Of a DNA stretch of 64,000 nucleotides, positions 45,041 through 54,361 are shown piece after piece; the stretch's first letter is position 1, and the number at the start of each line of letters is the position of its first letter. This DNA is from Dechloromonas denitrificans. GTDB taxonomy: Bacteria > Pseudomonadota > Gammaproteobacteria > Burkholderiales > Rhodocyclaceae. The position numbers were made by a program, and so were the translations under genes. The stretch covers positions 1,074,501 to 1,138,500 of the forward strand of contig NZ_CP075187.1 of assembly GCF_020510665.1 (NCBI RefSeq). The letters are read 5' to 3'. The notes below the pieces were generated by a model. That model was not told where the DNA came from, ran no database searches, and saw only the letters and a list, made by a program, of their open reading frames with translations.

Positions 45041-46300
45041 TTAACCGCGACGCATGGCGTCGAAAAACTCCTGGTTGCCTTTGGTCGATTTGACCTTGTC
45101 GAGCAGGAATTCCATGGCTTCCAGATCGTCCATCGGGTAGCAGAGCTTGCGCAGGACCCACATCTTCTGCAGCACGTCCGGCTTGAGCAGCAGCTCTTCG
45201 CGGCGGGTGCCGGAGCGGTTGACGTTGACCGCCGGGTACATCCGCTTCTCGGCCATGCGACGGTCGAGGTGGATTTCCGAGTTGCCGGTACCCTTGAATT
45301 CTTCGTAGATCACTTCGTCCATACGCGAGCCGGTGTCGATCAGCGCGGTGGCGAGGATGGTCAGCGAGCCGCCTTCCTCGATGTTGCGCGCGGCACCGAA
45401 AAAGCGCTTCGGCTTTTGCAGGGCATTGGCGTCAACACCGCCGGTCAGCACCTTGCCGGAAGCCGGCTGGACGGTGTTGTAAGCGCGGGCAAGGCGGGTG
45501 ATCGAGTCGAGCAGGATGACGACATCCTTCTTGTGTTCGACCAGGCGCTTGGCCTTCTCGATGACCATTTCGGCCACTGCAACGTGGCGTGAAGCCGGTT
45601 CGTCGAAGGTCGAGGCAACGACTTCGCCCTTGACGGTGCGGGTCATTTCGGTCACTTCTTCCGGGCGCTCATCGATCAGCAGCACGATCAGCACGACTTC
45701 CGGATGGTTGGCCGTGATGGCGTGCGCGATGTTTTGCAGCATCACCGTCTTGCCGGTCTTCGGCGGCGCGACGAGCAGGCCGCGCTGGCCGCAGCCGATC
45801 GGGGCAATCATGTCGATGACGCGGCTGGTGATGTTTTCTTCGGACTTGATGTCGCGTTCGAGCTTGAGATGACGCGTCGGATGCAGCGGCGTCAGGTTCT
45901 CGAACATGATCTTGTTCTTGTTGGCTTCCGGCGGGAAACCATTGATCGATTCAAGCTTGGTCAGTGCGACATAGCGTTCGCCGTCTTTCGGTGTCCGGAT
46001 TTCACCGGCGATGGTATCGCCGGTCCGCAGGTTGAAACGACGGACCTGGGAGGGAGAAACGTAGATGTCGTCGGTGTTGGCCAGGTATGACGTATCCGGC
46101 GAGCGAAGGAAGCCGAAACCATCGGAGAGCACTTCAAGGGTGCCGTCACCGTAGATGGTGACGCCCTTTTTGGCTTCGTGCTTGAGGATGGCGTAAATCA
46201 GTTCTTGCTTGCGCATCCGGTTGGCATTCTCGATGCCGGCCTCGGTGGCCATGTCGAGCAGTTTGCTGACGTGATGCGTCTTTAGTTCGGAAAGTTGCAT
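45041..46300 (-). CDS. rho: transcription termination factor Rho
   Basis: Rho (419 residues, the usual length) is the hexameric RNA helicase for factor-dependent termination. The N-terminal [18 protein letters not shown] helix bundle, the RNA-binding cold-shock-like fold ([11 protein letters not shown]), Walker A PPKTGKTV and the R-loop and Q-loop regions are all present. It follows trxA, as in E. coli, with a 154-base leader that contains a strong hairpin (46411-46437). In E. coli rho is autoregulated through its leader; the leader here could do the same but no peptide is obvious. Confidence 0.98.
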   Translation of the reverse strand: MQLSELKTHHVSKLLDMATEAGIENANRMRKQELIYAILKHEAKKGVTIYGDGTLEVLSDGFGFLRSPDTSYLANTDDIYVSPSQVRRFNLRTGDTIAGEIRTPKDGERYVALTKLESINGFPPEANKNKIMFENLTPLHPTRHLKLERDIKSEENITSRVIDMIAPIGCGQRGLLVAPPKTGKTVMLQNIAHAITANHPEVVLIVLLIDERPEEVTEMTRTVKGEVVASTFDEPASRHVAVAEMVIEKAKRLVEHKKDVVILLDSITRLARAYNTVQPASGKVLTGGVDANALQKPKRFFGAARNIEEGGSLTILATALIDTGSRMDEVIYEEFKGTGNSEIHLDRRMAEKRMYPAVNVNRSGTRREELLLKPDVLQKMWVLRKLCYPMDDLEAMEFLLDKVKSTKGNQEFFDAMRRG

Positions 46301-46410
46301 GTGTGCGAATATGTGGCACCTGGGCGGGACGGACGGAATCCGGGCCGGAGGGGGTGCGATTTTCCTGGAGAGGGGAGTGATTGACGCCGGCCGGTGGCTC
46401 TAGACGTCTG

Positions 46411-46437
46411 CCTGAAGGTACAGAACGTACCTTCAGG
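46411..46437 (-). repeat. strong hairpin in the trxA-rho intergenic region
   Basis: CCTGAAGGTAC (46411-46421) pairs perfectly with GTACCTTCAGG (46427-46437) around 5 bases. No T tract follows on either strand, so it is not a standard intrinsic terminator. It lies in the rho leader and downstream of the trxA stop. Confidence 0.75.
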
Positions 46438-46454
46438 CCGGGAGACTACGGAGA

Positions 46455-46781
46455 TTACAGGTTGCTGTCAATAAATGCGGCAAGTTGCGACTTGGACAGT
46501 GCGCCAACCTTGGTTGCTTCGACATTGCCGTTCTTGAAGATCATCAGGGTCGGGATGCCACGGATGCCGAACTTGGCCGGGGTGGCCTGGTTGTCATCGA
46601 TGTTGACCTTGGTGACCTTGAGTTTGCCGGCGTATTCGTTGGCGATTTCGTCGAGGATGGGTGCAATCATCTTGCACGGACCGCACCATTCTGCCCAGTA
46701 GTCGACCAGAACCGGTTGCTGCGCCTGCAGCACTTCGGCTTCAAAGGTGTCGTCGGTGACGTAATGGATGTGCTCGCTCAT
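46455..46781 (-). CDS. trxA: thioredoxin 1
   Basis: Thioredoxin (108 residues) is the general cytosolic disulfide reductant. The active site WCGPC has Cys33 and Cys36, the cis-proline loop [10 protein letters not shown] follows, and the length is typical. The frame extends upstream to 46844, but ATG 46779-46781 ([10 protein letters not shown]) has GAGG upstream and fits the family. It precedes rho, a conserved gene pair. Confidence 0.97.
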   Translation of the reverse strand: MSEHIHYVTDDTFEAEVLQAQQPVLVDYWAEWCGPCKMIAPILDEIANEYAGKLKVTKVNIDDNQATPAKFGIRGIPTLMIFKNGNVEATKVGALSKSQLAAFIDSNL

Positions 46782-46885
46782 TAAATGCCTCGTGGGATGG
46801 GGTGTGACGAATATCAGGTTTGCGCCCGGGAGGGCGCGGGTCAATTTGGCAAGATGCTAGCGAAAAAAAAGGGCTTAGGGAAGCG

Positions 46886-47488
46886 TTACTGTCCGGGTTT
46901 TAGCAAATTGGCCAGCTCGACTGCGGTCTTGACCTGCATTTTGTCGAAAAGGTTGGCGCGATGTACTTCGACGGTGCGCATGCTGATATTCAGTTCGTCA
47001 GCGATGACCTTGTTGAACTTACCGGCCAGGACCAGTTCCATGATCTGGCGCTCGCGTGTTGTCAGGCTGGAAAGTCGGGTTTTGACCGAGTCGACCGTGG
47101 CATTGGCTGCGCGTTGCCGTGCATCGAGCTCCATGGCTTGTTCAATGCGCGTCGCCAGTTCGTTGTCGTTCAGCGGTTTTTCGAAGAAATCGAAAGCGCC
47201 TTTTTTCAGCGTGGCGACGGCCAGGGGAACATCGCCGTGGCCGGTCAGGAAAATGACAGGGAGTGTGGATTGGCGTTCGCGCAACTGATCAAAGCAATCG
47301 AGGCCGCTCATCCCGGACATGCGCATGTCGAGTACGACGCAGCCATTCGTGCTTGGGCTCCAGGCGGCAAGGAAGGCTTCGGCCGATGAGTAGGTGGTGC
47401 AGGGAATGGCCCGTGTTTTAAGTAACCAGGCGAGCGCGTCAAGAATGGCTTCGTCGTCATCGACCAGATGGGCTTGGGGCGTGTTCAT
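46886..47488 (-). CDS. dctR: FixJ/DctR-type response regulator
   Basis: This 200-residue regulator has a receiver domain (Asp54 in VVLDMRMSGMSG, Lys in FEKPLND) and a C-terminal LuxR/FixJ helix-turn-helix (about 135-195, LTTRERQIMELVLAGKFNK). It overlaps the end of the DctS-like kinase gene by four bases. Given the adjacent DctA and TRAP DctPQM genes, it is most likely the DctR of a DctSR system controlling C4-dicarboxylate uptake, as described in Rhodobacter. A palindrome shared by both transport units is its probable operator. Confidence 0.88.
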   Translation of the reverse strand: MNTPQAHLVDDDEAILDALAWLLKTRAIPCTTYSSAEAFLAAWSPSTNGCVVLDMRMSGMSGLDCFDQLRERQSTLPVIFLTGHGDVPLAVATLKKGAFDFFEKPLNDNELATRIEQAMELDARQRAANATVDSVKTRLSSLTTRERQIMELVLAGKFNKVIADELNISMRTVEVHRANLFDKMQVKTAVELANLLKPGQ

Positions 47489-49470
47489 GCGGCTTCCAGG
47501 GAAAGTGTGAACGTAAATGTCGTACCGGTGCCTGTGGGTGACTGAATATTGTCTTCAGCCCACAGTCGACCGCGATGAAATTCGATGATCGAGCGACAGA
47601 TCGAGAGGCCAACACCCATGCCTTCGGGCTTGGTTGTGAAGAAGGCGGTGAATAGCTTGTCGCGGATTTCGGGGCTGATGCCGCTGCCGTGATCGCTGAC
47701 GCTGACGCTCAGCTCGGTTTCGCTGAGTTCGGTTGCAATGCGCAGGGTTCGGTATGGTTCCGGGGTGGCGCTCATGGCTTCCATGGCGTTGCGGATCAGG
47801 TTGAGCAGCACCTGTTCAAGCATCAGGCGGTCTGCCGGGATAGGCGGGAGACGGGGAATCTCGCAGTCGATCCGGATGTGGTACTTGCGGGCATCCGCCT
47901 CGACAAAACCGAGGCAGTCTTCGATAACTTCGCCGACGGCACAGGGCGCGCGCTTGGGTTCGCTCTTGCGTACGAAGTCATGGACCCGGCGGATGATCTT
48001 GCCGGCTCGTTGCGCCTGGACGCCCAGTTTTTCGAGTGCGGGCCGGATTTCTTGTGCCGCAACATTGGGGCGTTCGAGCAAATTCAGGCAGCCGCTGTTG
48101 TAGCTGGCAATGGCGGCAAGTGGCTGATTCAGTTCGTGAGCCAGCGTCGACGCCATTTCGCCCATGGTGACCAGGCGGGCAGTGAACTGGAGTTGTTCTT
48201 GTTGTTGCCGGGCCAGTTCTTCGGCCCGCCGGCGCTCGGTAACGTCGAGTACGGATGCCATCCAGCCGGTGTGCAGACCGTTGCCGTCAATCAATTTTGC
48301 TTCGTAGACCAGTGCGTGAAAACGCTCGCCACTTTTACGCATGAAAGTCATTTCAAAGCCGTCGGGCGGGGCTTCGCCGGCCATGACGGCCTGGTGAACA
48401 GCGAACGTTTCATCGATCTGCTCGGGGACCCAGTAGGGCATCGGCGGAACCTTGCCGACCAGCTCTTCGCTGCTGAAACCGGTGATCTTGCAGAAGGCCG
48501 GGTTGACGTAGATGACTTCGCCTTTCAGGTCGCGCGCACGCATGCCAACCGTCAGTGAATTTTCCATGGCGGTACGAAAGGCGTGTTCGGCTCTGAGGGC
48601 TTCCTCGGCTCGCGAGCGTTTTTTCATCAGGTCGCGGACCAGCCAGAGACTCCAGAATACGCCGCCAGCCAGGAGCAGAATGGCGCCGGCCAGCAGGCGT
48701 TGTAGGGGGTTGGCAGCGGTCTGGTAGCTGGTGACGCGAAATTGCAGGCCGTAGCCGGGGGGTTCGAACGGCAGGTTGTAGCTGATGTTCGGCGTGCCCT
48801 GAATATTCGATTTTGCGGCGTACTGGATATCGTTGTCATCGATGATGGTGACTTGATATTTTTCGGCAAACCACCAAGGCACGAGATCGGCCAGCAAGGT
48901 GTCGAAGCTGTACACAGCAACCAGTGCGCCGACAAATTCGCGGTCGACGAAAATAGGCACGGCAATTTCAAAGTGCGCTGTATTGCCGGTCAACAGGAAT
49001 GGTTCACTGTAAATGCGCTTGCCAAGCCGGGCGGCCAGTTCGAATGCCTTTTGCGTGACGGGTGGGCCGAATGATTCTATTTCCCCATCAGGCGGGCCGG
49101 CGGCCGGAATGGCATCGACGACATTGCGGCGTTTGTCGAACCACAGTATTTGCGAAACATCTGAGTTGTTTTTGAGTATGTGTCCGGCACGCAGCCGGAA
49201 TGTTTTCTTTGACTCGGGCCCCATACTTAATTCCGAGGCCAGTTCCTGCATTTGTTCTTCTGTGCCGCTGAGATGAAAGCGGACGTTTTGTTCGAGCCAG
49301 AGAACATCCTTGATCAGGCTGGTGCGTTCCTCGTCTATTTCATTTTGCTGGAGCAGCCAAAGCAGCGCGATAACCGCAGCCAAAAGCAAGACGACGCCAA
49401 GTTTCGGAAGCGCCAGCAGGATGCGCAGGCGCCGGGTGCCGGGAGGAATGATCGGAGTGGTCGAACTCAT
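47485..49470 (-). CDS. dctS: DctS-type sensor histidine kinase
   Basis: This 661-residue membrane kinase has helix 1 (about 23-41), a periplasmic Cache sensor domain (about 45-250), helix 2 (257-278) and a PAS domain (about 295-415). HisKA has His445 (STLAHELNQPLAAI, the NtrB/FixL/DctB subtype), and the HATPase domain has N-box LIRNAMEAMS. It should bind C4-dicarboxylates such as succinate or malate in the periplasm and phosphorylate the overlapping regulator. It is transcribed divergently from dctA; the 154-base region between them holds the repeated palindrome. Confidence 0.9.
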   Translation of the reverse strand: MSSTTPIIPPGTRRLRILLALPKLGVVLLLAAVIALLWLLQQNEIDEERTSLIKDVLWLEQNVRFHLSGTEEQMQELASELSMGPESKKTFRLRAGHILKNNSDVSQILWFDKRRNVVDAIPAAGPPDGEIESFGPPVTQKAFELAARLGKRIYSEPFLLTGNTAHFEIAVPIFVDREFVGALVAVYSFDTLLADLVPWWFAEKYQVTIIDDNDIQYAAKSNIQGTPNISYNLPFEPPGYGLQFRVTSYQTAANPLQRLLAGAILLLAGGVFWSLWLVRDLMKKRSRAEEALRAEHAFRTAMENSLTVGMRARDLKGEVIYVNPAFCKITGFSSEELVGKVPPMPYWVPEQIDETFAVHQAVMAGEAPPDGFEMTFMRKSGERFHALVYEAKLIDGNGLHTGWMASVLDVTERRRAEELARQQQEQLQFTARLVTMGEMASTLAHELNQPLAAIASYNSGCLNLLERPNVAAQEIRPALEKLGVQAQRAGKIIRRVHDFVRKSEPKRAPCAVGEVIEDCLGFVEADARKYHIRIDCEIPRLPPIPADRLMLEQVLLNLIRNAMEAMSATPEPYRTLRIATELSETELSVSVSDHGSGISPEIRDKLFTAFFTTKPEGMGVGLSICRSIIEFHRGRLWAEDNIQSPTGTGTTFTFTLSLEAA

Positions 49471-49508
49471 GGCGCAGATGGTACACCACGCAGTTTGTCT
49501 TGCTGCCT

Positions 49509-49541
49509 ATTGTGGGTATCCACAATACGGATATCCACAAT
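49509..49541. promoter_or_regulatory. candidate DctR operator between dctS and dctA
   Basis: ATTGTGG-GTAT-CCACAAT (49509-49526) is a perfect inverted repeat. Its right half TATCCACAAT recurs at 49532-49541, 15 bases further on. The same TTGTGG-N4-CCACAATACG core is found upstream of dctP at 51051-51070. Confidence 0.65.
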
Positions 49542-49624
49542 GGTGAAATGAGTTGCATCTGACGATACTTGCGCCCGCAAAATCGTGAGTTATTCGAGGG
49601 TTGTCACCAAAGGGGCTAGGTTCC

Positions 49625-50974
49625 ATGGCAAAAAAAGCGGTTTATAAAAGTCTATATTTTCAGGTGATCATCGCGATCATCATTGGTGTTTCGCTGGGGC
49701 ATTTCTACCCCGAAACCGGTGCGGCGATGAAACCGCTCGGCGATGGCTTCATCAAGCTGATCAAGATGATCATTGCACCGATCATCTTCTGCACCATCGT
49801 GGTCGGCATTGCCGGCATGGAAGACATGAAAAAAGTCGGCAAGACGGGTGGTCTCGCCGTTTTGTACTTTGAGGTCGTCAGCACGATCGCCTTGATCATC
49901 GGCCTGATCGTGGTCAATTTCTGGCAGCCGGGTGTTGGCATGAATGTCGATCCTTCGACACTCGATACCAAGGGAATCGCCAAGTACGCTGCGCCGGGCC
50001 AGATGCAGTCGACCGCCGACTTCCTGATGAACATCATTCCGACCAGCGTGGTTGACGCTTTTGCCAAGGGCGACATGCTGCAGGTCCTGTTTTTCTCGAT
50101 CCTGTTCGGTTACTCGATGCATGCCTTTGGTGAGCGGGGCAAGCCGGTTTTCGAATTGATCGAAAAACTGTCGCATGTGCTGTTCGGCATTGTCGGTGTG
50201 ATCATGAAAGTGGCCCCGATCGGTGCGTTTGGTGCGATGGCTTATACCATCGGCAAGCATGGTGTCGGCAGCCTGACCCAACTGGCCAGTCTGATGGGTG
50301 CTTTCTACCTGACCTGCGTGATCTTTATCTTTGGCGTGCTGGGCAGTATTGCTGCATTCCATGGCTTCTCGATCATCAAGCTGATCAAGTACATCAAGGA
50401 AGAGCTGTTCCTGGTGCTCGGCACCTCTTCTTCGGAATCTGCTTTGCCGCGTCTGATGGCCAAGATGGAAAATGCCGGCGCTGAAAAATCGGTCGTCGGT
50501 CTGGTTGTACCGACCGGCTACTCCTTCAATCTTGATGGCACCTCGATCTATCTGACGATGGCTGCCGTCTTCATTGCCCAGGCAACCAACACTCCCCTGG
50601 ATTTGCAGCATCAGATCACTTTGCTGGTCATTTTGCTGCTCACCTCAAAAGGTGCCGCTGGCGTTACAGGGAGTGGCTTCATCGTTCTGGCGGCAACCTT
50701 GTCTGCCGTCGGTACCGTGCCAGTGGCCGGTCTGGCCCTGATTCTGGGTATCGACCGTTTCATGTCCGAAGCCCGTGCGCTGACCAACTTCATTGGTAAC
50801 AGCGTAGCCACGCTGGTTGTTGCCAAGTGGTGCAAGGCGCTGGATGCCGAAAAGCTCAATGCCGTGCTTAATGGTGAAACGCAGGATGAGGCCGACTACC
50901 CCGAACTGGTGCTGGATGATAACGATATCCCGCCGATTCCTCATAGTCCGCGCCCGATTGTCGAGCACCACTAA
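49625..50974 (+). CDS. dctA: C4-dicarboxylate:cation symporter
   Basis: DctA (449 residues) takes up succinate, fumarate and malate with cations. The start at ATG 49625 ([14 protein letters not shown]) has AAGGGG upstream; the frame opens at 49601. Helix-hairpin motifs are present: the serine-rich [13 protein letters not shown] (re-entrant loop 1), [16 protein letters not shown] (TM7) and [14 protein letters not shown] (hairpin 2). [21 protein letters not shown] carries the TM8 substrate residues. Divergent from dctS and followed by a strong terminator. Confidence 0.96.
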   Translation: MAKKAVYKSLYFQVIIAIIIGVSLGHFYPETGAAMKPLGDGFIKLIKMIIAPIIFCTIVVGIAGMEDMKKVGKTGGLAVLYFEVVSTIALIIGLIVVNFWQPGVGMNVDPSTLDTKGIAKYAAPGQMQSTADFLMNIIPTSVVDAFAKGDMLQVLFFSILFGYSMHAFGERGKPVFELIEKLSHVLFGIVGVIMKVAPIGAFGAMAYTIGKHGVGSLTQLASLMGAFYLTCVIFIFGVLGSIAAFHGFSIIKLIKYIKEELFLVLGTSSSESALPRLMAKMENAGAEKSVVGLVVPTGYSFNLDGTSIYLTMAAVFIAQATNTPLDLQHQITLLVILLLTSKGAAGVTGSGFIVLAATLSAVGTVPVAGLALILGIDRFMSEARALTNFIGNSVATLVVAKWCKALDAEKLNAVLNGETQDEADYPELVLDDNDIPPIPHSPRPIVEHH

Positions 50975-50990
50975 GACATTCAAGCGTCAG

Positions 50991-51021
50991 AAAAACCGCC
51001 GGCTGGTCCGGCGGTTTTTTT
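50991..51021 (+). terminator. intrinsic terminator of dctA
   Basis: AAAAACCGCCGG pairs with CCGGCGGTTTTT around CTGGT (51003-51007), followed by further T. It insulates dctA from dctPQM. Confidence 0.9.
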
Positions 51022-51050
51022 ATGCCTGAAATTTGCGTGGCAGCAGGATG

Positions 51051-51070
51051 TTGTGGATAACCACAATACG
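51051..51070. promoter_or_regulatory. candidate DctR operator upstream of dctP
   Basis: TTGTGG-ATAA-CCACAA (51051-51066) followed by TACG matches the palindrome between dctS and dctA. It lies about 85-100 bases before the dctP start, a suitable position for activation. Confidence 0.65.
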
Positions 51071-51150
51071 CGGCGGTTATCTATTTAGTAATAATTTCAC
51101 TCAGTTGCAAATCTGAATGCAGCGTTAGTTAACCCCTGGAGGAGAAAAAC

Positions 51151-52155
51151 ATGAAAATTTCAAAACTGATGATCGGGCTGTTTGCCGGTATGGTCTCGAT
51201 TGCCGCTTATGCCCAGCAGCCGATCGTGATCAAGTTCAGCCACGTTGTGGCTGCCGATACGCCGAAGGGCAAGGCCGCCGAAATGTTTGCCAAGAAGGCT
51301 GGCGAACTGACCAAGGGCAAGGTCAAGGTTGAGGTTTATGCCAACTCAACCTTGTACAAGGACAAGGAAGAGATGGAGGCGTTGCAACTGGGTGCCGTCC
51401 AGATGCTGGCGCCGTCGCTGGCCAAGTTTGGCCCGCTGGGTGTCAAGGAATTCGAAGTCTTCGACTTGCCGTTTATCTTCAGTGACTACGATGCGCTGCG
51501 CAAGGTGACCAATGGCGCCGTCGGCAAGCAACTGCTGGCCAAGCTTGAACCCAAGGGTATTCGCGGTCTGGGGTATTGGGACAACGGTTTCAAGTCCTTC
51601 TCGCTGAACACGCCGATCAAGACCCCGGCTGATCTGAAAGGCAAGAAACTGCGCATTCAGTCCTCCAAGGTGCTCGAAGAGGAAGTGCGTGCGCTTGGCG
51701 GTCTGCCGCAGGTGATGGCTTTCTCCGAGGTGTATCAGGCTTTGCAGACTGGCGTGGTCGACGGTACGGAAAACCCGATTTCCAACCTCTACACCCAGAA
51801 AATGCATGAAGTCCAGAAGCATCTGACGCTGACCGAGCATGGTTACCTGGGTTACGCCGTCATCGTGAACAAGAAGTTCTGGGACGGTTTGCCGGCCGAT
51901 GTGCGCGGGCAGTTGGAAGATGCCATGGAGCAGGCTACGCGTTATGCCAACCAGATCGCCAAGGTTGAGAACGACAGCTCTCTCGAAGCAGTCAAGAAGA
52001 GCGGCAAGACGACGGTCTACGTGCCGACCAAGGAAGAGCGCCTGGCTTTCAAGAAAGCCCTGGTGCCGGTCCATCAGAAGATGGAAGGCCGCGTGGGCAA
52101 GGATGTCATTCAAGCGGTCTACAAGGACACCGGCTTCAAGCCGGACAGTCTCTAA
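51151..52155 (+). CDS. dctP: TRAP transporter substrate-binding protein, C4-dicarboxylate type
   Basis: This 334-residue periplasmic binding protein has a signal peptide (MKISKLMIGLFAGMVSIAAYA, then QQP). The DctP fold is visible as VIKFSHVVAADTPKG, LGYWDNGFKSF and LKGKKLRIQSSKVLEEEVRA (the conserved carboxylate-binding arginine is in KLRIQ), then GVVDGTENPISN. An excellent SD (GGAGGAG) precedes the ATG. It is the first gene of dctPQM; a GC-rich hairpin follows it before dctQ. Confidence 0.95.
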   Translation: MKISKLMIGLFAGMVSIAAYAQQPIVIKFSHVVAADTPKGKAAEMFAKKAGELTKGKVKVEVYANSTLYKDKEEMEALQLGAVQMLAPSLAKFGPLGVKEFEVFDLPFIFSDYDALRKVTNGAVGKQLLAKLEPKGIRGLGYWDNGFKSFSLNTPIKTPADLKGKKLRIQSSKVLEEEVRALGGLPQVMAFSEVYQALQTGVVDGTENPISNLYTQKMHEVQKHLTLTEHGYLGYAVIVNKKFWDGLPADVRGQLEDAMEQATRYANQIAKVENDSSLEAVKKSGKTTVYVPTKEERLAFKKALVPVHQKMEGRVGKDVIQAVYKDTGFKPDSL

Positions 52156-52172
52156 GCGCCAGTGCAACAAAA

Positions 52173-52192
52173 TCGGGGGCGCAGGCCCCCGA
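52173..52192 (+). repeat. intercistronic hairpin between dctP and dctQ
   Basis: TCGGGGGC (52173-52180) pairs with GCCCCCGA (52185-52192) around GCAG, without a T tract. It is placed directly after dctP, where a 3' stabilising or attenuating structure would raise binding-protein output over the membrane subunits. Confidence 0.7.
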
Positions 52193-52214
52193 GTCACGAA
52201 TGGGGGAATAACCT

Positions 52215-52925
52215 ATGTTGAACAGGGCACTCAATCATCTTGAAGAGTTGCTGGTCACGCTGCTGATGGGTGCGGCGACCGTCATCATCTTCATCTCGGT
52301 GGCGCACCGTTATATGGCGGGCGTCGAGATTCCTGTCTTGCAGGATTGGCTGCTGACGCTCAATTTCAGCTGGGCGCAGGAACTGTGCATCATCATGTTC
52401 GTCTGGATGGCGAAATTCGGCGCCGCTTATGGCGTGCGGACCGGTATCCACGTTGGCGTCGATGTGCTGATCAATCGACTCGATGACAAGATACGCGGGA
52501 AATTCATCGTTTTCGGCCTGCTGGCCGGCGCGACCTTCACCGGCATCGTGGCCACCCTCGGCGCGAATTTTGTCTGGGAAAACGGTGCGCACTACGCTAT
52601 TTTCCAGTTCTTCGGGATTGATACCGGCGACAACTACGAAGGGCCGACGACGCCTGACCTTGAGTGGCCGACCTGGATCGTTTACAGCGCCATTCCGCTG
52701 GGCTCGTCGCTGATGAGTTTCCGCTTCCTGCAGGTGACCTGGAGCTTCCTGAGAACCGGGGAGCTGCCGCATCACGATCATGGCCATGTCGATGGTCTGG
52801 AGGATGAAAAACCACCGGTTAACGTCAATCTTTACGGCATGGACGACAATCTGCACATGCACGATCTCAAGCATCCGATGGTTGGTGAGCACCAGAATGA
52901 CAAAAAAGGGAGCGACCAATCATGA
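52215..52925 (+). CDS. dctQ: TRAP transporter small membrane subunit DctQ with His-rich tail
   Basis: The 236-residue protein has four hydrophobic helices (about 12-34, 50-70, 97-118, 153-172), with WAQELCIIMFVWMAKFGAAYG and RTGIHVGVDVL typical of DctQ. It forms the transport channel with DctM. Residues 181-236 form a hydrophilic tail with eight histidines (186, 187, 189, 191, 214, 216, 220, 226), longer than usual for the family. An SD-like GGGGGAA precedes the ATG. The stop overlaps the dctM start by four bases. Confidence 0.92.
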   Translation: MLNRALNHLEELLVTLLMGAATVIIFISVAHRYMAGVEIPVLQDWLLTLNFSWAQELCIIMFVWMAKFGAAYGVRTGIHVGVDVLINRLDDKIRGKFIVFGLLAGATFTGIVATLGANFVWENGAHYAIFQFFGIDTGDNYEGPTTPDLEWPTWIVYSAIPLGSSLMSFRFLQVTWSFLRTGELPHHDHGHVDGLEDEKPPVNVNLYGMDDNLHMHDLKHPMVGEHQNDKKGSDQS

Positions 52926-54205
52926 ACGCCCTTGTGATTTTTACCCTGCTGGCAGTGCTCATGCTGACCGGCATGCCGATCTCGATTTCGCTGGGTCTGA
53001 CGGTGCTCAGCTTCCTGTTCACGATGACCCAGGTGCCGCTTGAGTCGGTTGCACTCAAGTTGTTCACGGGCATCGAGAAGTTTGAGATCATGGCCATTCC
53101 CTTCTTCATCCTGGCCGGGAATTTCCTGACCCATGGCGGGGTGGCCAAGCGGATGATCAATTTCGCCACGTCGATGGTCGGTCACTGGTATGGCGGTCTC
53201 GGTCTGGCTGGCGTGCTGGCCTGTGCGCTGTTCGCTGCGGTGTCGGGTTCCAGCCCGGCGACGGTGGTGGCGATTGGTTCGATCCTGTTGCCGGCAATGG
53301 TCAAGGCGGGTTTTCCGAACAAGTTCGGGGCGGGCGTCATTGCCACCTCGGGGGCGCTCGGCATCCTGATTCCGCCATCCATTGTCATGGTGATGTACTC
53401 GGTGGCAACCAATACCTCGGTCGGCGCCCTGTTCATGGCCGGGGTGATTCCCGGTCTGGCCCTGGCGGGCGTGCTTGGTGGTGTGACCTGGTATCGCGCC
53501 AAGAAGTACGACTATCCGCGTCAACCGAAGGCGACCTGGGGGGAGCGCTGGAAGGCCTTCCGGGCTTCCGTCTGGGGGCTGTTGCTGATCGTCGTCGTGA
53601 TGGGTGGGATTTACTCCGGCATCTTCACGCCGACCGAAGCGGCAGCAATGTCCGCGGTCTACGCCTTTATTTGCGCCGTTTTCATCTACAAGGATCTGGG
53701 GCTGAAGGATGTGCCGAAGGTACTGCTCAATTCGGCCAACATGTCGGCGATGCTGCTTTACATCATCACCAATGCCGTCTTGTTCTCCTTCATCATGACC
53801 AATGAAAACATCCCGCAGGCCCTGGCCGACTGGATGCTGGGCAATGGCCTGGGCGTCATCACCTTCCTGCTCGCAGTGAATGTGATCCTGCTGCTGGCCG
53901 GTAATTTCATGGAACCGTCGTCGATCGTGCTGATCTTCGCGCCCATCCTTTTCCCGGTTGCGGTGGCGCTTGGCATTCATCCGGTGCATTTCGGCATCCT
54001 GATGGTGGTCAACATGGAGGTCGGCATGTGTCATCCGCCGGTTGGTCTCAATCTCTACGTGGCTTCCGGGATTACCAAGATGGGGATTACCGAGCTGACC
54101 ATCGCGGTCTGGCCGTGGCTGTTGTCGATGCTTGGTTTCCTGGTTGTGGTCACCTACTGGCCTGACTTGTCCTTGTGGTTGCCGCGTACCATGGGCATGC
54201 TCTAG
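52922..54205 (+). CDS. dctM: TRAP transporter large membrane subunit DctM
   Basis: DctM (427 residues) is the sodium-coupled transport subunit with about 12 helices. Family blocks are PFFILAGNFLTHGGVAKRM, FAAVSGSSPATVVAIGS, ATSGALGILIPPSIVMV and HPVHFGILMVVNMEVGMCHP near the C-terminus. It starts with ATGA overlap to dctQ, so translation is coupled. The operon ends at an intrinsic terminator. DctM with DctP and DctQ gives high-affinity uptake, complementing DctA. Confidence 0.96.
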   Translation: MNALVIFTLLAVLMLTGMPISISLGLTVLSFLFTMTQVPLESVALKLFTGIEKFEIMAIPFFILAGNFLTHGGVAKRMINFATSMVGHWYGGLGLAGVLACALFAAVSGSSPATVVAIGSILLPAMVKAGFPNKFGAGVIATSGALGILIPPSIVMVMYSVATNTSVGALFMAGVIPGLALAGVLGGVTWYRAKKYDYPRQPKATWGERWKAFRASVWGLLLIVVVMGGIYSGIFTPTEAAAMSAVYAFICAVFIYKDLGLKDVPKVLLNSANMSAMLLYIITNAVLFSFIMTNENIPQALADWMLGNGLGVITFLLAVNVILLLAGNFMEPSSIVLIFAPILFPVAVALGIHPVHFGILMVVNMEVGMCHPPVGLNLYVASGITKMGITELTIAVWPWLLSMLGFLVVVTYWPDLSLWLPRTMGML

Positions 54206-54223
54206 TCATCGATTGACTCGTTT

Positions 54224-54251
54224 AGCCCCGGCTGCGGCCGGGGCTTTTTTG
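54224..54251 (+). terminator. intrinsic terminator of dctPQM
   Basis: AGCCCCGGC (54224-54232) pairs with GCCGGGGCT (54237-54245) around TGCG, followed by TTTTT (54246-54250). Confidence 0.9.
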
Positions 54252-54361
54252 TGTCGGCTCTCTTGCGGTCGACAGACGGAATGGGTCTGATTTCCTGCCG
54301 TGTCACAAAAATGTAATCCTTGCATGGTCAAATTGCCGCCCTTTGCCGGTGCGGTGTCGTC

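Noticed and set aside
49541..49557. Second sigma-54-like element before dctA (TGG...TTGC)
   Set aside because: Spacing is one base too long and the -24 box is poor.
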